Below, in pieces: positions 8,076-15,624 of a stretch of 38,749 nt of DNA (the first letter of the stretch is position 1; every line of letters begins with the position of its first letter). Origin of the DNA: Clostridium sp. CAG:448 (GTDB lineage: Bacteria > Bacillota > Clostridia > Oscillospirales > CAG-272); NCBI GenBank assembly GCA_000433415.1, contig FR890536.1:26183-64931 (forward strand). Reading direction: 5' to 3'. The notes below the pieces were generated by a model. It made no database searches and was not told where the DNA came from. It was given only the letters and a program-made list of their open reading frames with translations. Position numbers and translations under genes: made by a program.

Positions 8076-10124
8076 ATGGCTGTAATTCAAACGAAACAAA
8101 TCCGGAATGTGGCACTGTTGGGACATAGCGGCAGCGGCAAAACCACGCTTGCAGAAGCCGTACTTTTCCTGATCAAAAAGATTGACCGTATGGGAAAAAC
8201 CACGGATGGAAATACCACGTGTGACTATGATGCGGAAGAAAAAGCAAGAGGCTTTTCTCTGACAACGGCGATGGCGCCCGTGATGTGGAACGATATTAAG
8301 ATCAATTTCTTTGACACACCCGGCTTTTTGGATTTTGTCGGAGAGGTTAAGCAGGCAGTGCGTGTGGCGGATGCCGCAACCATTGTCGTGGATGCCAAAT
8401 CCGGCGTTGAGGTCGGTACCGAACTGGCGTGGGGATTTGCCGAGGAAGTCGGCATTCCGAAGTCGTTTTTTGTCAATAAATGCGATGACAATGACGCGGA
8501 TTTTGACCGTGTATTCACACAGCTGCATGAAACCTTCGGTACATCTGTGTGCCCGATCTCCGTTCCGTGCGACGATGCAATGATCAACCTGGTCGAAATG
8601 AAGGCATTTCAGTTCGACGCAAAGGGTGTGCGTAGTGAGATTCCGATGACAGGAAAGTTTGAGGAGATTGCTGCAAGATACAAGGAAGCGTTTAATGACG
8701 CCATTTCCATGGTCAGCGAGGAAATCATGGAAAAGGTTCTGATGGAGGAGGAAATCTCCAAGGAAGAGATCGCCGAGGCGATCCATGAGGGCATTCTGAA
8801 GGGGGATATTACGCCGGTTATGAGCGGTTCCGCAACCAGCCTGTCCGGTTTGCAATCCTTCCTTGATACCATTGCCAACTCCTTCCCGCGTCACACTGCA
8901 AAGAAGCAGGAGCGGGCTGCGGATGGCTCCAAGATCGATATTGACCCGAACGGTGAACCGGCATTGTTTGTATTCAAGACCATTGCCGACCCGTTTGTCG
9001 GAAAGATGTCTTTCTTCAAGGTGATGAACGGTTCCGCAAAGCGTGATATGTCGCTGCGGAACGTGCAGACCGATACGGTCGAAAAGTTGGCGCACATCTA
9101 TGTGATGCGCGGCGCAAAGCAGGAAGAAGTGGAGGAACTGGCATGCGGCGACATCGGTATGGTCGCAAAGCTTGCAAACACCTTTACCAATAACACGCTG
9201 TCAAACAGCGGTGTTTCCTACGCACCTACGCTGTATCCGAATCCGTACATGACGCAGGCAATGATGCCGGCAACTGCCAAGGACGAGAGCAAGATTTCGC
9301 AGGCAATTGCAAGAATGCTGGAGGAAGATCAGACCCTGAAATATGAAAACAACCCCGAGACCAAGCAGATGCTGATCTCCGGTATCGGTGATATGCACCT
9401 GGCTGTGATGGCGTCCAGACTCAAGAGCCGGTTCGGTGTCAGCATCCGTCTGGAAACGCCGAAAATTCCTTATCGCGAGAAGATTACAAAGAAATGCGAT
9501 GTGGAGGGCAAGCACAAGAAGCAAAACGGCGGTTCCGGTCAGTACGGTCATGTCAAGATCCGCTTTATGCCCGGCGACGAGGAGGGATTGACCTTTGTGG
9601 ATGCCACCGTCGGCGGCTCTGTTCCGAAGAACTTTATTCCTGCAGTGGAAAAGGGATTGGTTGATGCCATGCAGAAGGGCGTTGCCGGTTTCCCGATGGT
9701 CGGACTCAAGGCGGAACTGTACGACGGTTCCTACCATGCGGTTGACTCGGATGAAGTTTCCTTCAAAACCGCGGCAAACCTTGCGTACAAAAAGTGCCTG
9801 GAATTATCCGCCCCGGTACTTCTGGAGCCTGTCGGCGACCTTTATGTAACGGCGCCGGAAAGTATGGTCGGAGATGTCATGGGCGACCTCAATAAGCGCC
9901 GCGGCAGTGTGATGGGAATGAATCCCGATGAACATAAGAAGGGCTATACCGTGATTCAGGCGACCGTTCCGAAGTCCGAGATTGCCGATTACCCGATCAC
10001 CCTGCGTGCGATGTCGCAGGGACGCGCGTCCTTTGAATTCACCGTGACCGGCTATGATGTTGTGCCCGGCAATATTTCCGCAAAGATTGTGGAAGCGTAC
10101 AAGAAATCCCAGTCTGAAGGATGA
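8076..10124 (+). CDS. Elongation factor G-like GTPase (EF-G paralogue)
   Basis: 682-residue translational GTPase with the full EF-G layout. G1 is GHSGSGKTT (residues 16-24), the switch I region is ARGFSLTTAM, G3 is DTPGFLDF (~79) and G4 is NKCD (~134). Domain II follows, and domains III-V include the EF-G IV region (GGSGQYGHVKIRF) and a C-terminal MSQGRASFEF. The P-loop GHSGSGKTTLAEA and the RGFSLT segment differ from canonical FusA (GHIDAGKTTTTE, RGITI), which places it in the EF-G-like/EF-G2 group found beside FusA in many Firmicutes. Its exact job is unsettled; members bind GTP and ribosomes. The ATG at 8076 has GGTGAG 10 nt upstream and matches the family's usual N terminus. An in-frame GTG at 8061 has no ribosome site at the right distance. 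The gene is monocistronic between its own promoter and terminator. Confidence 0.92.
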   Translation: MAVIQTKQIRNVALLGHSGSGKTTLAEAVLFLIKKIDRMGKTTDGNTTCDYDAEEKARGFSLTTAMAPVMWNDIKINFFDTPGFLDFVGEVKQAVRVADAATIVVDAKSGVEVGTELAWGFAEEVGIPKSFFVNKCDDNDADFDRVFTQLHETFGTSVCPISVPCDDAMINLVEMKAFQFDAKGVRSEIPMTGKFEEIAARYKEAFNDAISMVSEEIMEKVLMEEEISKEEIAEAIHEGILKGDITPVMSGSATSLSGLQSFLDTIANSFPRHTAKKQERAADGSKIDIDPNGEPALFVFKTIADPFVGKMSFFKVMNGSAKRDMSLRNVQTDTVEKLAHIYVMRGAKQEEVEELACGDIGMVAKLANTFTNNTLSNSGVSYAPTLYPNPYMTQAMMPATAKDESKISQAIARMLEEDQTLKYENNPETKQMLISGIGDMHLAVMASRLKSRFGVSIRLETPKIPYREKITKKCDVEGKHKKQNGGSGQYGHVKIRFMPGDEEGLTFVDATVGGSVPKNFIPAVEKGLVDAMQKGVAGFPMVGLKAELYDGSYHAVDSDEVSFKTAANLAYKKCLELSAPVLLEPVGDLYVTAPESMVGDVMGDLNKRRGSVMGMNPDEHKKGYTVIQATVPKSEIADYPITLRAMSQGRASFEFTVTGYDVVPGNISAKIVEAYKKSQSEG

Positions 10125-10167
10125 TTGGCGTACTTTGACGTCAACGAAACTGTTGTTTTAGTTAGGA

Positions 10168-10207
10168 AGCCCCATATCGGAAAAGTTCTCCGGTATGGGG
10201 CTTTTTG
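10168..10207 (+). terminator. Intrinsic terminator after the EF-G-like gene
   Basis: AAGCCCCATA pairs with TATGGGGCTT (about 10167-10176 with 10194-10203), followed by TTTTTG. Confidence 0.9.
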
Positions 10208-10259
10208 TGACGGGTATTTTGTTTTTACATCAATCCGATGAAAATATGGGATACGTCCC

Positions 10260-10280
10260 GCGCCGCAAGGCGCATTTTTT
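10260..10280 (+). terminator. Second, small terminator-like hairpin before spoIIA
   Basis: GCGCC-GCAA-GGCGC (stem with a GNRA tetraloop) followed by ATTTTTT. It lies about 55 bp after the first terminator and just before the putative SigH promoter, as if to insulate the sporulation operon. Confidence 0.65.
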
Positions 10281-10284
10281 GTGT

Positions 10285-10310
10285 CGGAAAATTTTTTTGT
10301 GTCCCCGAAT
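10285..10310 (+). promoter_or_regulatory. Candidate SigH promoter of the spoIIA operon
   Basis: CGGAAAA (10285-10291), a 13-bp spacer, and CCGAAT (10305-10310) resemble the SigH consensus (AGGA-rich -35, GAAT -10). SigH drives spoIIA in Bacillus and Clostridium. No good SigA pair is visible in this gap. The match is short, so confidence is moderate. Confidence 0.5.
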
Positions 10311-10376
10311 CCGACCGGATTCGCGTGGGAAATGTGATAAGATGGAAGCGGAGAAAAAAAGAAGGAGGAAAAAAGT

Positions 10377-10757
10377 ATGAGCATCGGTGGAGCGGAGTTC
10401 TCGCAAAAGGCGGAGGGCGATGTGCTTTCCGTGCGGATAGAAGGCGAGGTTGATCATCATTCTGCGGTTTCCCTGCGGGAAGAAGTTGACCGTGAAATTC
10501 TTGAAGTGCGTCCGAAACGGTTGGAGTTGGATCTTTCCGGTGTCAGTTTTATGGACAGTTCCGGTATCGGTTTGATCATGGGACGATACAATCTGATGAA
10601 AGAACTGGAGGGCGAACTGGTCGTTGCGAAGACCGGACCGGCGACCGAACGGATTTTGCGTTTGGCGGGATTGGATCGAATGGTGCAGATCAATGACGGG
10701 AATGCTGCAAAAAATGAAAGGAGAGCAGGAAATGGCAGGCAGAAAAGAAAAATTTGA
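10377..10757 (+). CDS. spoIIAA: Anti-sigma-F factor antagonist SpoIIAA
   Basis: 126-residue STAS-domain protein. Unphosphorylated SpoIIAA frees sigma F by binding the anti-sigma factor SpoIIAB in the forespore; SpoIIAB phosphorylates it on the Ser of the DSSG motif. The sequence shows FMDSSGIGLIMGRY with D60-S61-S62-G63, preceded by the usual LELDLSGVSF strand, and GPATERILRLAGLDRMVQI near the end. The start follows a perfect AAGGAGG. The protein carries an extra basic C-terminal tail (about residues 107-126) compared with the usual ~115 residues, because the frame continues across the start of spoIIAB; the overlap is 26 nt. Order and content match the canonical spoIIA operon. Confidence 0.95.
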   Translation: MSIGGAEFSQKAEGDVLSVRIEGEVDHHSAVSLREEVDREILEVRPKRLELDLSGVSFMDSSGIGLIMGRYNLMKELEGELVVAKTGPATERILRLAGLDRMVQINDGNAAKNERRAGNGRQKRKI

Positions 10758-11205
10758 AGGAGCGGTGCGCAACCGGATGCAGGTCAGATTACTTTCGCTG
10801 TCGGTAAATGAGGGAATGGCACGTGCCGCGGTGGCGGCATTTTGCGCACAGGAAAACCCGACGGCAACGGAACTTGCGGACATCAAGTGCGCCGTTTCGG
10901 AGGCGGTTACAAACTGTATTGTACATGCGTATCGCGAAACGGTCGGGTGGATCACCCTGCAGGTTACCCTGATGGAAGGAGGAATTGTCCGGATTGAAAT
11001 CCGGGACCGGGGGTGCGGAATCCCGAACGTCAGGCAGGCGCGTCAGCCGATGTATACAACCGACGCAGCCGGTGAGCGGAGCGGCATGGGATTCACCGTC
11101 ATGGAGAGCTTTATGGACAAGCTGTCGGTGCGCTCTTCGGTCGGGAAGGGAACAACCGTAATCCTCTTCAAAAAGCTGCATGGCGGTTTACATAACGGGC
11201 TGTAA
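10732..11205 (+). CDS. spoIIAB: Anti-sigma-F factor SpoIIAB (serine kinase)
   Basis: 157-residue GHKL-fold protein that binds and blocks sigma F and phosphorylates SpoIIAA. The N box is EAVTNCIVHAY (~58-68), the G1 box DRGCGIP (~92-98) and the G2 region SGMGFTVMESFMD (~117-129), ending in the typical KGTTVILFKK strand. The ATG at 10732 is chosen because AAAGGAG lies 8 nt upstream; an in-frame ATG at 10714 lies before that ribosome site. It overlaps the end of spoIIAA by 26 nt and is followed 18 bp later by sigF, consistent with one transcript. Confidence 0.95.
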   Translation: MAGRKEKFEGAVRNRMQVRLLSLSVNEGMARAAVAAFCAQENPTATELADIKCAVSEAVTNCIVHAYRETVGWITLQVTLMEGGIVRIEIRDRGCGIPNVRQARQPMYTTDAAGERSGMGFTVMESFMDKLSVRSSVGKGTTVILFKKLHGGLHNGL

Positions 11206-11223
11206 GGAGGGTGATCGGAAAAG

Positions 11224-11988
11224 GTGAAAAACGCGGTGGCTGAATTGACCGCGGATGAGCGGTATGAACAGAATCGGACCTGGATTTGTGCGGCACAAAG
11301 CGGGGATGAGGCTGCGCTGGAATCCCTTGTAGTGCACAATACCGCACTTGTGCGCAGCATTGCCGTGCGGTTCCGCGACCGTGGGACCGATATGGAAGAC
11401 CTGATGCAGATCGGGATGATCGGACTGATCAAGGCTGTCCGCAGTTTTGATTTTTCCAGAAATACGGCGTTCTCAACCTATGCAGTCCCCCTGATCACGG
11501 GTGAAATCAGGAGACATCTGCGCGATGACGGGCTGATACGCGTCAGCCGTTCCTACAAGCAGATCGGTATGGCACTTCTGCGGGAAAGAAACCGGATCCG
11601 TATGCAACAGGGGAGGGAGCCGGGAATTGCGGAACTGGCGGCACTTTGCAATGTAACGCCGGAAGAGGCTGCCATTGCATTGGATGCCACCTCACCGGTG
11701 ACGTCCCTTTCCGAAACGGTTTGCGGAGAGGACTCTCCTACCTATGAGAACAGCCTGCCGGATCGGGATGCCGCGGATGAGATGGAAGCGCTGACAGACC
11801 GGGTTGCTCTGTCTCAGGCGTTGTCAAGAATGCCGGAACAATGGCAGAAAATTGTACTGTTGCGGTATTTCCGAAACCAGACGCAGGACGAAACCGCACG
11901 GCAGCTTGGTCTGTCGCAGGTCAAGGTTTCCCGTGAAGAGAAGAAAATCATGGCTTTTTTGCGTGCGCAGTTGACTGCAAGTGGTTAG
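11224..11988 (+). CDS. sigF: Sporulation sigma factor SigF (SpoIIAC)
   Basis: 254-residue sigma-70-family factor, the first forespore-specific sigma. Region 2 is clear (DMEDLMQIGMIGLIKAVRSF, then FSTYAVPLITGEIRRHLRDD, typical of SigF/SigB/SigG). Region 3 is GREPGIAELAALCNVTPEEA. Region 4 is RMPEQWQKIVLLRYFRNQTQ followed by a helix-turn-helix (LGLSQVKVSREEKKI). The start is GTG at 11224 with GGAGG about 13 nt upstream, slightly distant. It is last in the spoIIA operon, and its partners immediately upstream support the SigF rather than SigG assignment. A terminator-like hairpin follows. Confidence 0.94.
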   Translation: MKNAVAELTADERYEQNRTWICAAQSGDEAALESLVVHNTALVRSIAVRFRDRGTDMEDLMQIGMIGLIKAVRSFDFSRNTAFSTYAVPLITGEIRRHLRDDGLIRVSRSYKQIGMALLRERNRIRMQQGREPGIAELAALCNVTPEEAAIALDATSPVTSLSETVCGEDSPTYENSLPDRDAADEMEALTDRVALSQALSRMPEQWQKIVLLRYFRNQTQDETARQLGLSQVKVSREEKKIMAFLRAQLTASG

Positions 11989-12044
11989 TCAGAATATTCA
12001 ATATATTGTTTCTTTTTTAACAAACGGTTTGAGTTGAGCACTTG

Positions 12045-12075
12045 AAAAACCGCCCGATTGCCGAGCGGTTTTTTC
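12045..12075. terminator. Bidirectional terminator between sigF and the minus-strand pair
   Basis: The AAAACCGC...GCGGTTTT hairpin has T-runs on both strands. On the minus strand the stem is slightly longer (7 bp with one G-U pair, loop GCAAU). It serves convergent sigF and the zinc-ribbon gene. Confidence 0.8.
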
Positions 12076-12104
12076 TTTTGTGTCCGTAATTCACACTGTC
12101 GTCC

Positions 12105-12470
12105 TTAAAAGACTCCCTGTGTGCGCAGAATCAAAAAGAGCAGGATGGCGATGAGGAGAATGGGGGAGAGAATCCATTTGATACGCCGCGTTTGATTGAC
12201 GCTCACGGGAATATAACCGCGGTAACCGCAGTGCGGGCACCCGGTGCGGTTTCGCAGATGAGCCCCGCAGCGCGGACACCGGAGTTCATCATTGGCGGAT
12301 TTGCTCTCCGGGAGCGGTTCCTTTTTGTCGGTCCGGTCCTGGTTGCCTCCGTTGACCGATTCCGTGGGATCCTGGGAATCCGGAAAAGAAGATTCCGTAT
12401 CGTCGTCCTGTGCATACATTTTTCGCAGAATTTCTGCCTCTTCTGCCTTTCGTTGGGCGCGTTTACTCAT
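12105..12470 (-). CDS. Tail-anchored zinc-ribbon membrane protein
   Basis: 122-residue protein. The N terminus is basic and helical (MSKRAQRKAEEAEILRKMY). A polar, acidic, probably disordered linker follows. A zinc ribbon is formed by CPRCGAHLRNRTGCPHCGY (about residues 77-95, two CxxC knuckles). A single membrane helix lies at the very end (WILSPILLIAILLFLIL). No enzyme motif is visible and I do not recognise a named family. The ATG at 12470 follows AAAGGAAG by about 10 nt and overlaps the upstream gene's stop as ATGA (12467-12470), so the two are probably coupled. A longer frame reaching 12578 lies mostly inside the upstream gene and was rejected. Confidence 0.78.
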   Translation of the reverse strand: MSKRAQRKAEEAEILRKMYAQDDDTESSFPDSQDPTESVNGGNQDRTDKKEPLPESKSANDELRCPRCGAHLRNRTGCPHCGYRGYIPVSVNQTRRIKWILSPILLIAILLFLILRTQGVF

Positions 12471-12928
12471 TTTTTCTTTCTTCCTTTCCGCTTTGCTTCC
12501 TCGGGAATGACCATTTCGCATTCCAGGTAGGAGCCGAGTTTGCGGAGATTCGCGCGGGTTGCCTGTACATAGATGCATCTTTTTTGGATTTCCGTTTCCG
12601 GAAGCTGTGTGTAACGGATGGTTTTATCCGAAAGTTCAATCTGAATTTCGCGGATGCGGCGGTTGTAGAAAATATCGTAGTGGATATTCTCTTTTTTGAT
12701 AAACTTTTTTCCGTGACGGGCGCCGTCCGGAGAAATGGTGGGTGCCATCAGGATATAATACCAAAGTACGGCGAGCAGGGAGATAAGAAGTAACAGAAAG
12801 AGAATTCCGGGAAGAGGGGGATGCCCATTGGTCAGAAAAGCGATGCCTGTGAAGGAAAGCAGGATGGTATAGGCAAGCAATGTAACCGCCGCGGTCAGCG
12901 GGGTAAAATCAAAAATTTTGCGTTTCAT
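12467..12928 (-). CDS. Small two-TM membrane protein, unrecognised
   Basis: 153 residues. Two N-terminal membrane helices (about residues 9-33 and 38-62: LTAAVTLLAYTILLSFTGIA and PGILFLLLLISLLAVLWYYI) are followed by a ~90-residue cytoplasmic part with beta-rich sequence (HYDIFYNRRIREIQIELSD, KTIRYTQLPETEIQKRCIYV), reminiscent of PH-like (bPH) domains of small Firmicute membrane proteins. The likeness is only by eye. The tail is very basic (KRKGRKKK). A strong TTAGGAGGAG ribosome site and a SigA promoter precede it. It overlaps the zinc-ribbon gene by 4 nt, so the two form one operon. Confidence 0.8.
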   Translation of the reverse strand: MKRKIFDFTPLTAAVTLLAYTILLSFTGIAFLTNGHPPLPGILFLLLLISLLAVLWYYILMAPTISPDGARHGKKFIKKENIHYDIFYNRRIREIQIELSDKTIRYTQLPETEIQKRCIYVQATRANLRKLGSYLECEMVIPEEAKRKGRKKK

Positions 12929-12959
12929 GTATGTCTCCTCCTAACAAACAGTATGTGGC

Positions 12960-12988
12960 ATTATAACAGGTATTCCGGGAAAAGTCAA
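12960..12988 (-). promoter_or_regulatory. SigA promoter of the small membrane-protein pair
   Basis: On the minus strand TTGACT (12983-12988), 17 bp, TATAAT (12960-12965). Confidence 0.88.
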
Positions 12989-13021
12989 GTCTTTTTCGTG
13001 GCATAAGTGAGAAAAATCATG

Positions 13022-13049
13022 TTGACAAAGGTCGGAAAAAGCTTATAAC
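13022..13049 (+). promoter_or_regulatory. SigA promoter of the ABC ATPase pair
   Basis: TTGACA (13022-13027), a 16-bp spacer, and TATAAC (13044-13049). The roughly 90-nt leader to 13147 holds no other gene. Confidence 0.75.
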
Positions 13050-13146
13050 ATAACTTGTTCGTTTGAAATCCCGCGCCTGAGAACGAAGTGGCACGGTATA
13101 CATCCCGATACGTCCTAAGCCATGGTTGAGGAGTGAACACAGATAG

Positions 13147-14321
13147 ATGGAAACAAAAGCAAAGAAGAGCGGAACCCATTATATTTCCGCCAAGGAATCA
13201 AGGCGGATTTCCCGGCAGAACCGGAAGATCATGCGTGCCTTTGAAAAGAAAAAGCGCAGGAAAAATGTGCCGGAGAGTGAGTATCTGACGCAGATGAAGG
13301 ATCCGGCAAATATCGTGGAGTTTGATGATCTTCACACCTGCTTTTATACCGATGTCGGCACGGTGAAGGCGGTGGACGGTGTAACCTTCAGTATTCCCAA
13401 AGAGAGTATTGTGGGAGTCGTCGGAGAGTCCGGCTGCGGAAAATCGGTGACCAGTCTGTCGCTCATGCAGTTGGTGCAGGGGCCGCGGGTCAGATCAGCA
13501 GCGGCTCCATCCGTTTTTGTGCCGGCGACGGTAAGGTGTATGACATTGCCAAAATGCCGACGAAAGACATGAATAAGCTGCGTGGCAAGGAAATGGCAAT
13601 GATTTTTCAGGAGCCGATGACCAGTCTGAACCCTGTTTTCCGGATCGGCCAGCAATTGGATGAGGTGGTGCTTTTGCATGAGGAGGGGGCAACCAAGGAA
13701 TCCGCAAAGGCGAGATCCGTGGAAATGTTGGGATTGGTCGGCATTTCGGATCCCGCGCGCATTTACGGGCAGTACCCGCATGAATTGTCCGGCGGTATGC
13801 GGCAGCGTGTCATGATTGCGATGGCGCTTGCCTGCAATCCCCGTTTGATTATTGCGGATGAGCCCACTACGGCGTTGGACGTAACCATCCAGGCGCAGAT
13901 TTTGGATCTTTTGCGGGACATCAAGCAGAAGATCAACGGTAGTATCATGTTGATCACCCATGATCTGGGTGTGATTGCGGAAATGGCGGATTATGTGGTG
14001 GTGATGTATGCCGGTCGTGTGATTGAACAGGGAACGGCGGCTGAGATCTTTAAGAATCCGCTGCATCCGTATACCATCGGTTTGCAGAAGAGTAAGCCGG
14101 TTGTCAACCAGAAGGTGGACCGTCTTTACAGCATTCCCGGCTCGGTTCCGAACCCGGTGGATATGCCGGATTATTGCTATTTCCGTGATCGTTGCGACCG
14201 CCGTTGCCCAGCGTGTGACGGAAAATATCCGGAGACACGCACGGTTTCCGGTACACATCGCGTGGCGTGCCACCTGTACCGGGATGTCTCGGAGGAATCT
14301 GCGAAGGGAGGAAAGGCATGA
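13147..14321 (+). pseudogene. Oligopeptide/dipeptide ABC transporter ATPase (OppD/DppD type), frameshifted
   Basis: The reading frame opens at ATG 13147 and gives Walker A (GESGCGKSV, residues ~92-100), but from about 13488 it becomes nonsense (VRSAAAPSVF) and stops at 13572. The natural continuation is one frame back (-1), from about 13488 to the TGA at 14319-14321. Reading GPR in the first frame, then GQISSGSIRF in the second, restores a normal OppD protein: Q-loop FQEPMTSLNP, signature LSGGMRQR, Walker B LIIADEPTTALD, H-loop ITHD and the C-terminal oligopeptide-transporter cysteine region (CYFRDRCDRRCPAC). One G missing from CGCGGGTC would explain it. No slippery heptamer is present, so programmed shifting is unlikely; it is a real mutation or a sequence error. 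The first ~50 residues are an unusually long, very basic extension. No permease or binding protein lies beside it. Confidence 0.85.
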
Positions 14322-15502
14322 TGTCTGAGAGCAAAGAAAAGCAATGCGGAGCAGTTTCTGCACCGGAACAGACGGATGAAATTGTCATTGTTCGGGATCT
14401 GTGCAAGCACTTTCCGATCAAAACAGATGTGTTCGGGCATGTGCTTGCCAGTGTAAAGGCTGTCAACGATGTCAGTTTTACAATCAAGAAAGGAACGACG
14501 CTCGGTGTGGTGGGCGAATCCGGTTGCGGAAAAACCACCATGGGGCGTACCATGCTGCGTTTGTATGATATTACCTCCGGAGATGTTATTTACAAAGGAC
14601 TTTCCATTCAGAAACTGACCGATGCCCAGTTGCGCAGGCTTTTGCCGGACGATCCGGCATATGACGTTTACCGGACTGCGGACCGCGAGAAGCTGTTGGA
14701 AATCATCGGGCAGACCGGTGTCAACATTGCGAAGCTGACAAAGCCCGCAATGCAGAAGCTCCGCCCGGATATCCAGATCATTTTCCAGGATCCGTATTCC
14801 AGTCTATCCCCCCGTATGACGGTGGGCGAAATCATCGGTGAAGCAGTGCGTCAGCATCACATTGTTCCTAAAAGCCGTTACCGCGAATATGTACTGGAAA
14901 TTATGAAGGAGTGCGGACTGCAACCGCATTATTATGATCGGTACCCGCATGAGTTCTCCGGCGGACAGCGGCAGAGAATCTGCATCGCCCGTGCGTTGGC
15001 GCTCAACCCCAAGATCGTCGTATGTGACGAACCGGTTTCGGCACTGGATGTATCCATTCAGGCACAGATTATCAACCTGCTCAAGGATCTGCAGGAGCAA
15101 AGAGGGTTGACCTATGTGTTTATTTCCCACGACCTGTCCGTGGTAGAGCATATTTCCACGGATGTGGCGGTGATGTATTTGGGACAAATCATGGAAAAGG
15201 GACCGAAGGAGCGGATTTTTGCGCATCCGATGCATCCGTACACCCAGGCATTGCTTTCGGCTGTCCCGGTTCCGGACCCGGATGTCAAAATGAAACGGAT
15301 TATTCTGGAGGGGGATATCCCCAGTCCGGCAAATCCTCCGTCCGGCTGTAAGTTCCATACGCGGTGCAAATCCTGCATGGAAATCTGTAAAAAGGAACAA
15401 CCCGCATTGTGTGAGTATGAGTCAGGGCACTTTGTGGCTTGCCATCTGTATGGGCAGCACGCAGAGAAGGAAAAGACAGAATCCGAAAAAACGGTTATCT
15501 GA
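14318..15502 (+). CDS. Oligopeptide/dipeptide ABC transporter ATPase (OppF/DppF type)
   Basis: 394-residue ATP-binding subunit that would power peptide uptake together with the preceding ATPase and a two-subunit permease. Walker A is GESGCGKTT (near residue 69), the Q-loop FQDPYSSLSPRMT, the signature FSGGQRQR, Walker B IVVCDEPVSALDVS and the H-loop FISHDLSVV. The C-terminal oligopeptide-transporter extension has CKFHTRCKSCMEIC. Unusual: about 40 extra residues lie between the first strand after Walker A and the Q-loop (LPDDPAYDVYRTADREKLLE and on), where OppF normally has a short linker. The start ATG 14318 follows GGGAGG by 6 nt and overlaps the stop of the upstream ATPase; ATG 14321 is an equal alternative. 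A strong terminator follows. No permease gene is adjacent. Confidence 0.93.
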   Translation: MMSESKEKQCGAVSAPEQTDEIVIVRDLCKHFPIKTDVFGHVLASVKAVNDVSFTIKKGTTLGVVGESGCGKTTMGRTMLRLYDITSGDVIYKGLSIQKLTDAQLRRLLPDDPAYDVYRTADREKLLEIIGQTGVNIAKLTKPAMQKLRPDIQIIFQDPYSSLSPRMTVGEIIGEAVRQHHIVPKSRYREYVLEIMKECGLQPHYYDRYPHEFSGGQRQRICIARALALNPKIVVCDEPVSALDVSIQAQIINLLKDLQEQRGLTYVFISHDLSVVEHISTDVAVMYLGQIMEKGPKERIFAHPMHPYTQALLSAVPVPDPDVKMKRIILEGDIPSPANPPSGCKFHTRCKSCMEICKKEQPALCEYESGHFVACHLYGQHAEKEKTESEKTVI

Positions 15503-15562
15503 TACGGGCGGGAAGTCCGCCAGAGCTGTCAAAGAAAATATAAAAAACAGAGATAAAGACGA

Positions 15563-15610
15563 GTGCCGCATGACGGGAGTTTCCCGTACATGCGGCACAC
15601 TTGTTTTTTG
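15563..15610 (+). terminator. Intrinsic terminator of the ABC ATPase pair
   Basis: GTGCCGCATG pairs with CATGCGGCAC (15563-15572 with 15589-15598), with an inner ACGGGA/TCCCGT stem, followed by ACTTGTTTTTTG. Confidence 0.9.
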
Positions 15611-15624
15611 GGGGATTGTCGGCA

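Noticed and set aside
13480..13500. Programmed -1 frameshift in the OppD-type gene
   Set aside because: No X-XXY-YYZ slippery heptamer in the zero frame and no need for such control in this family; a mutation or sequence error is simpler.
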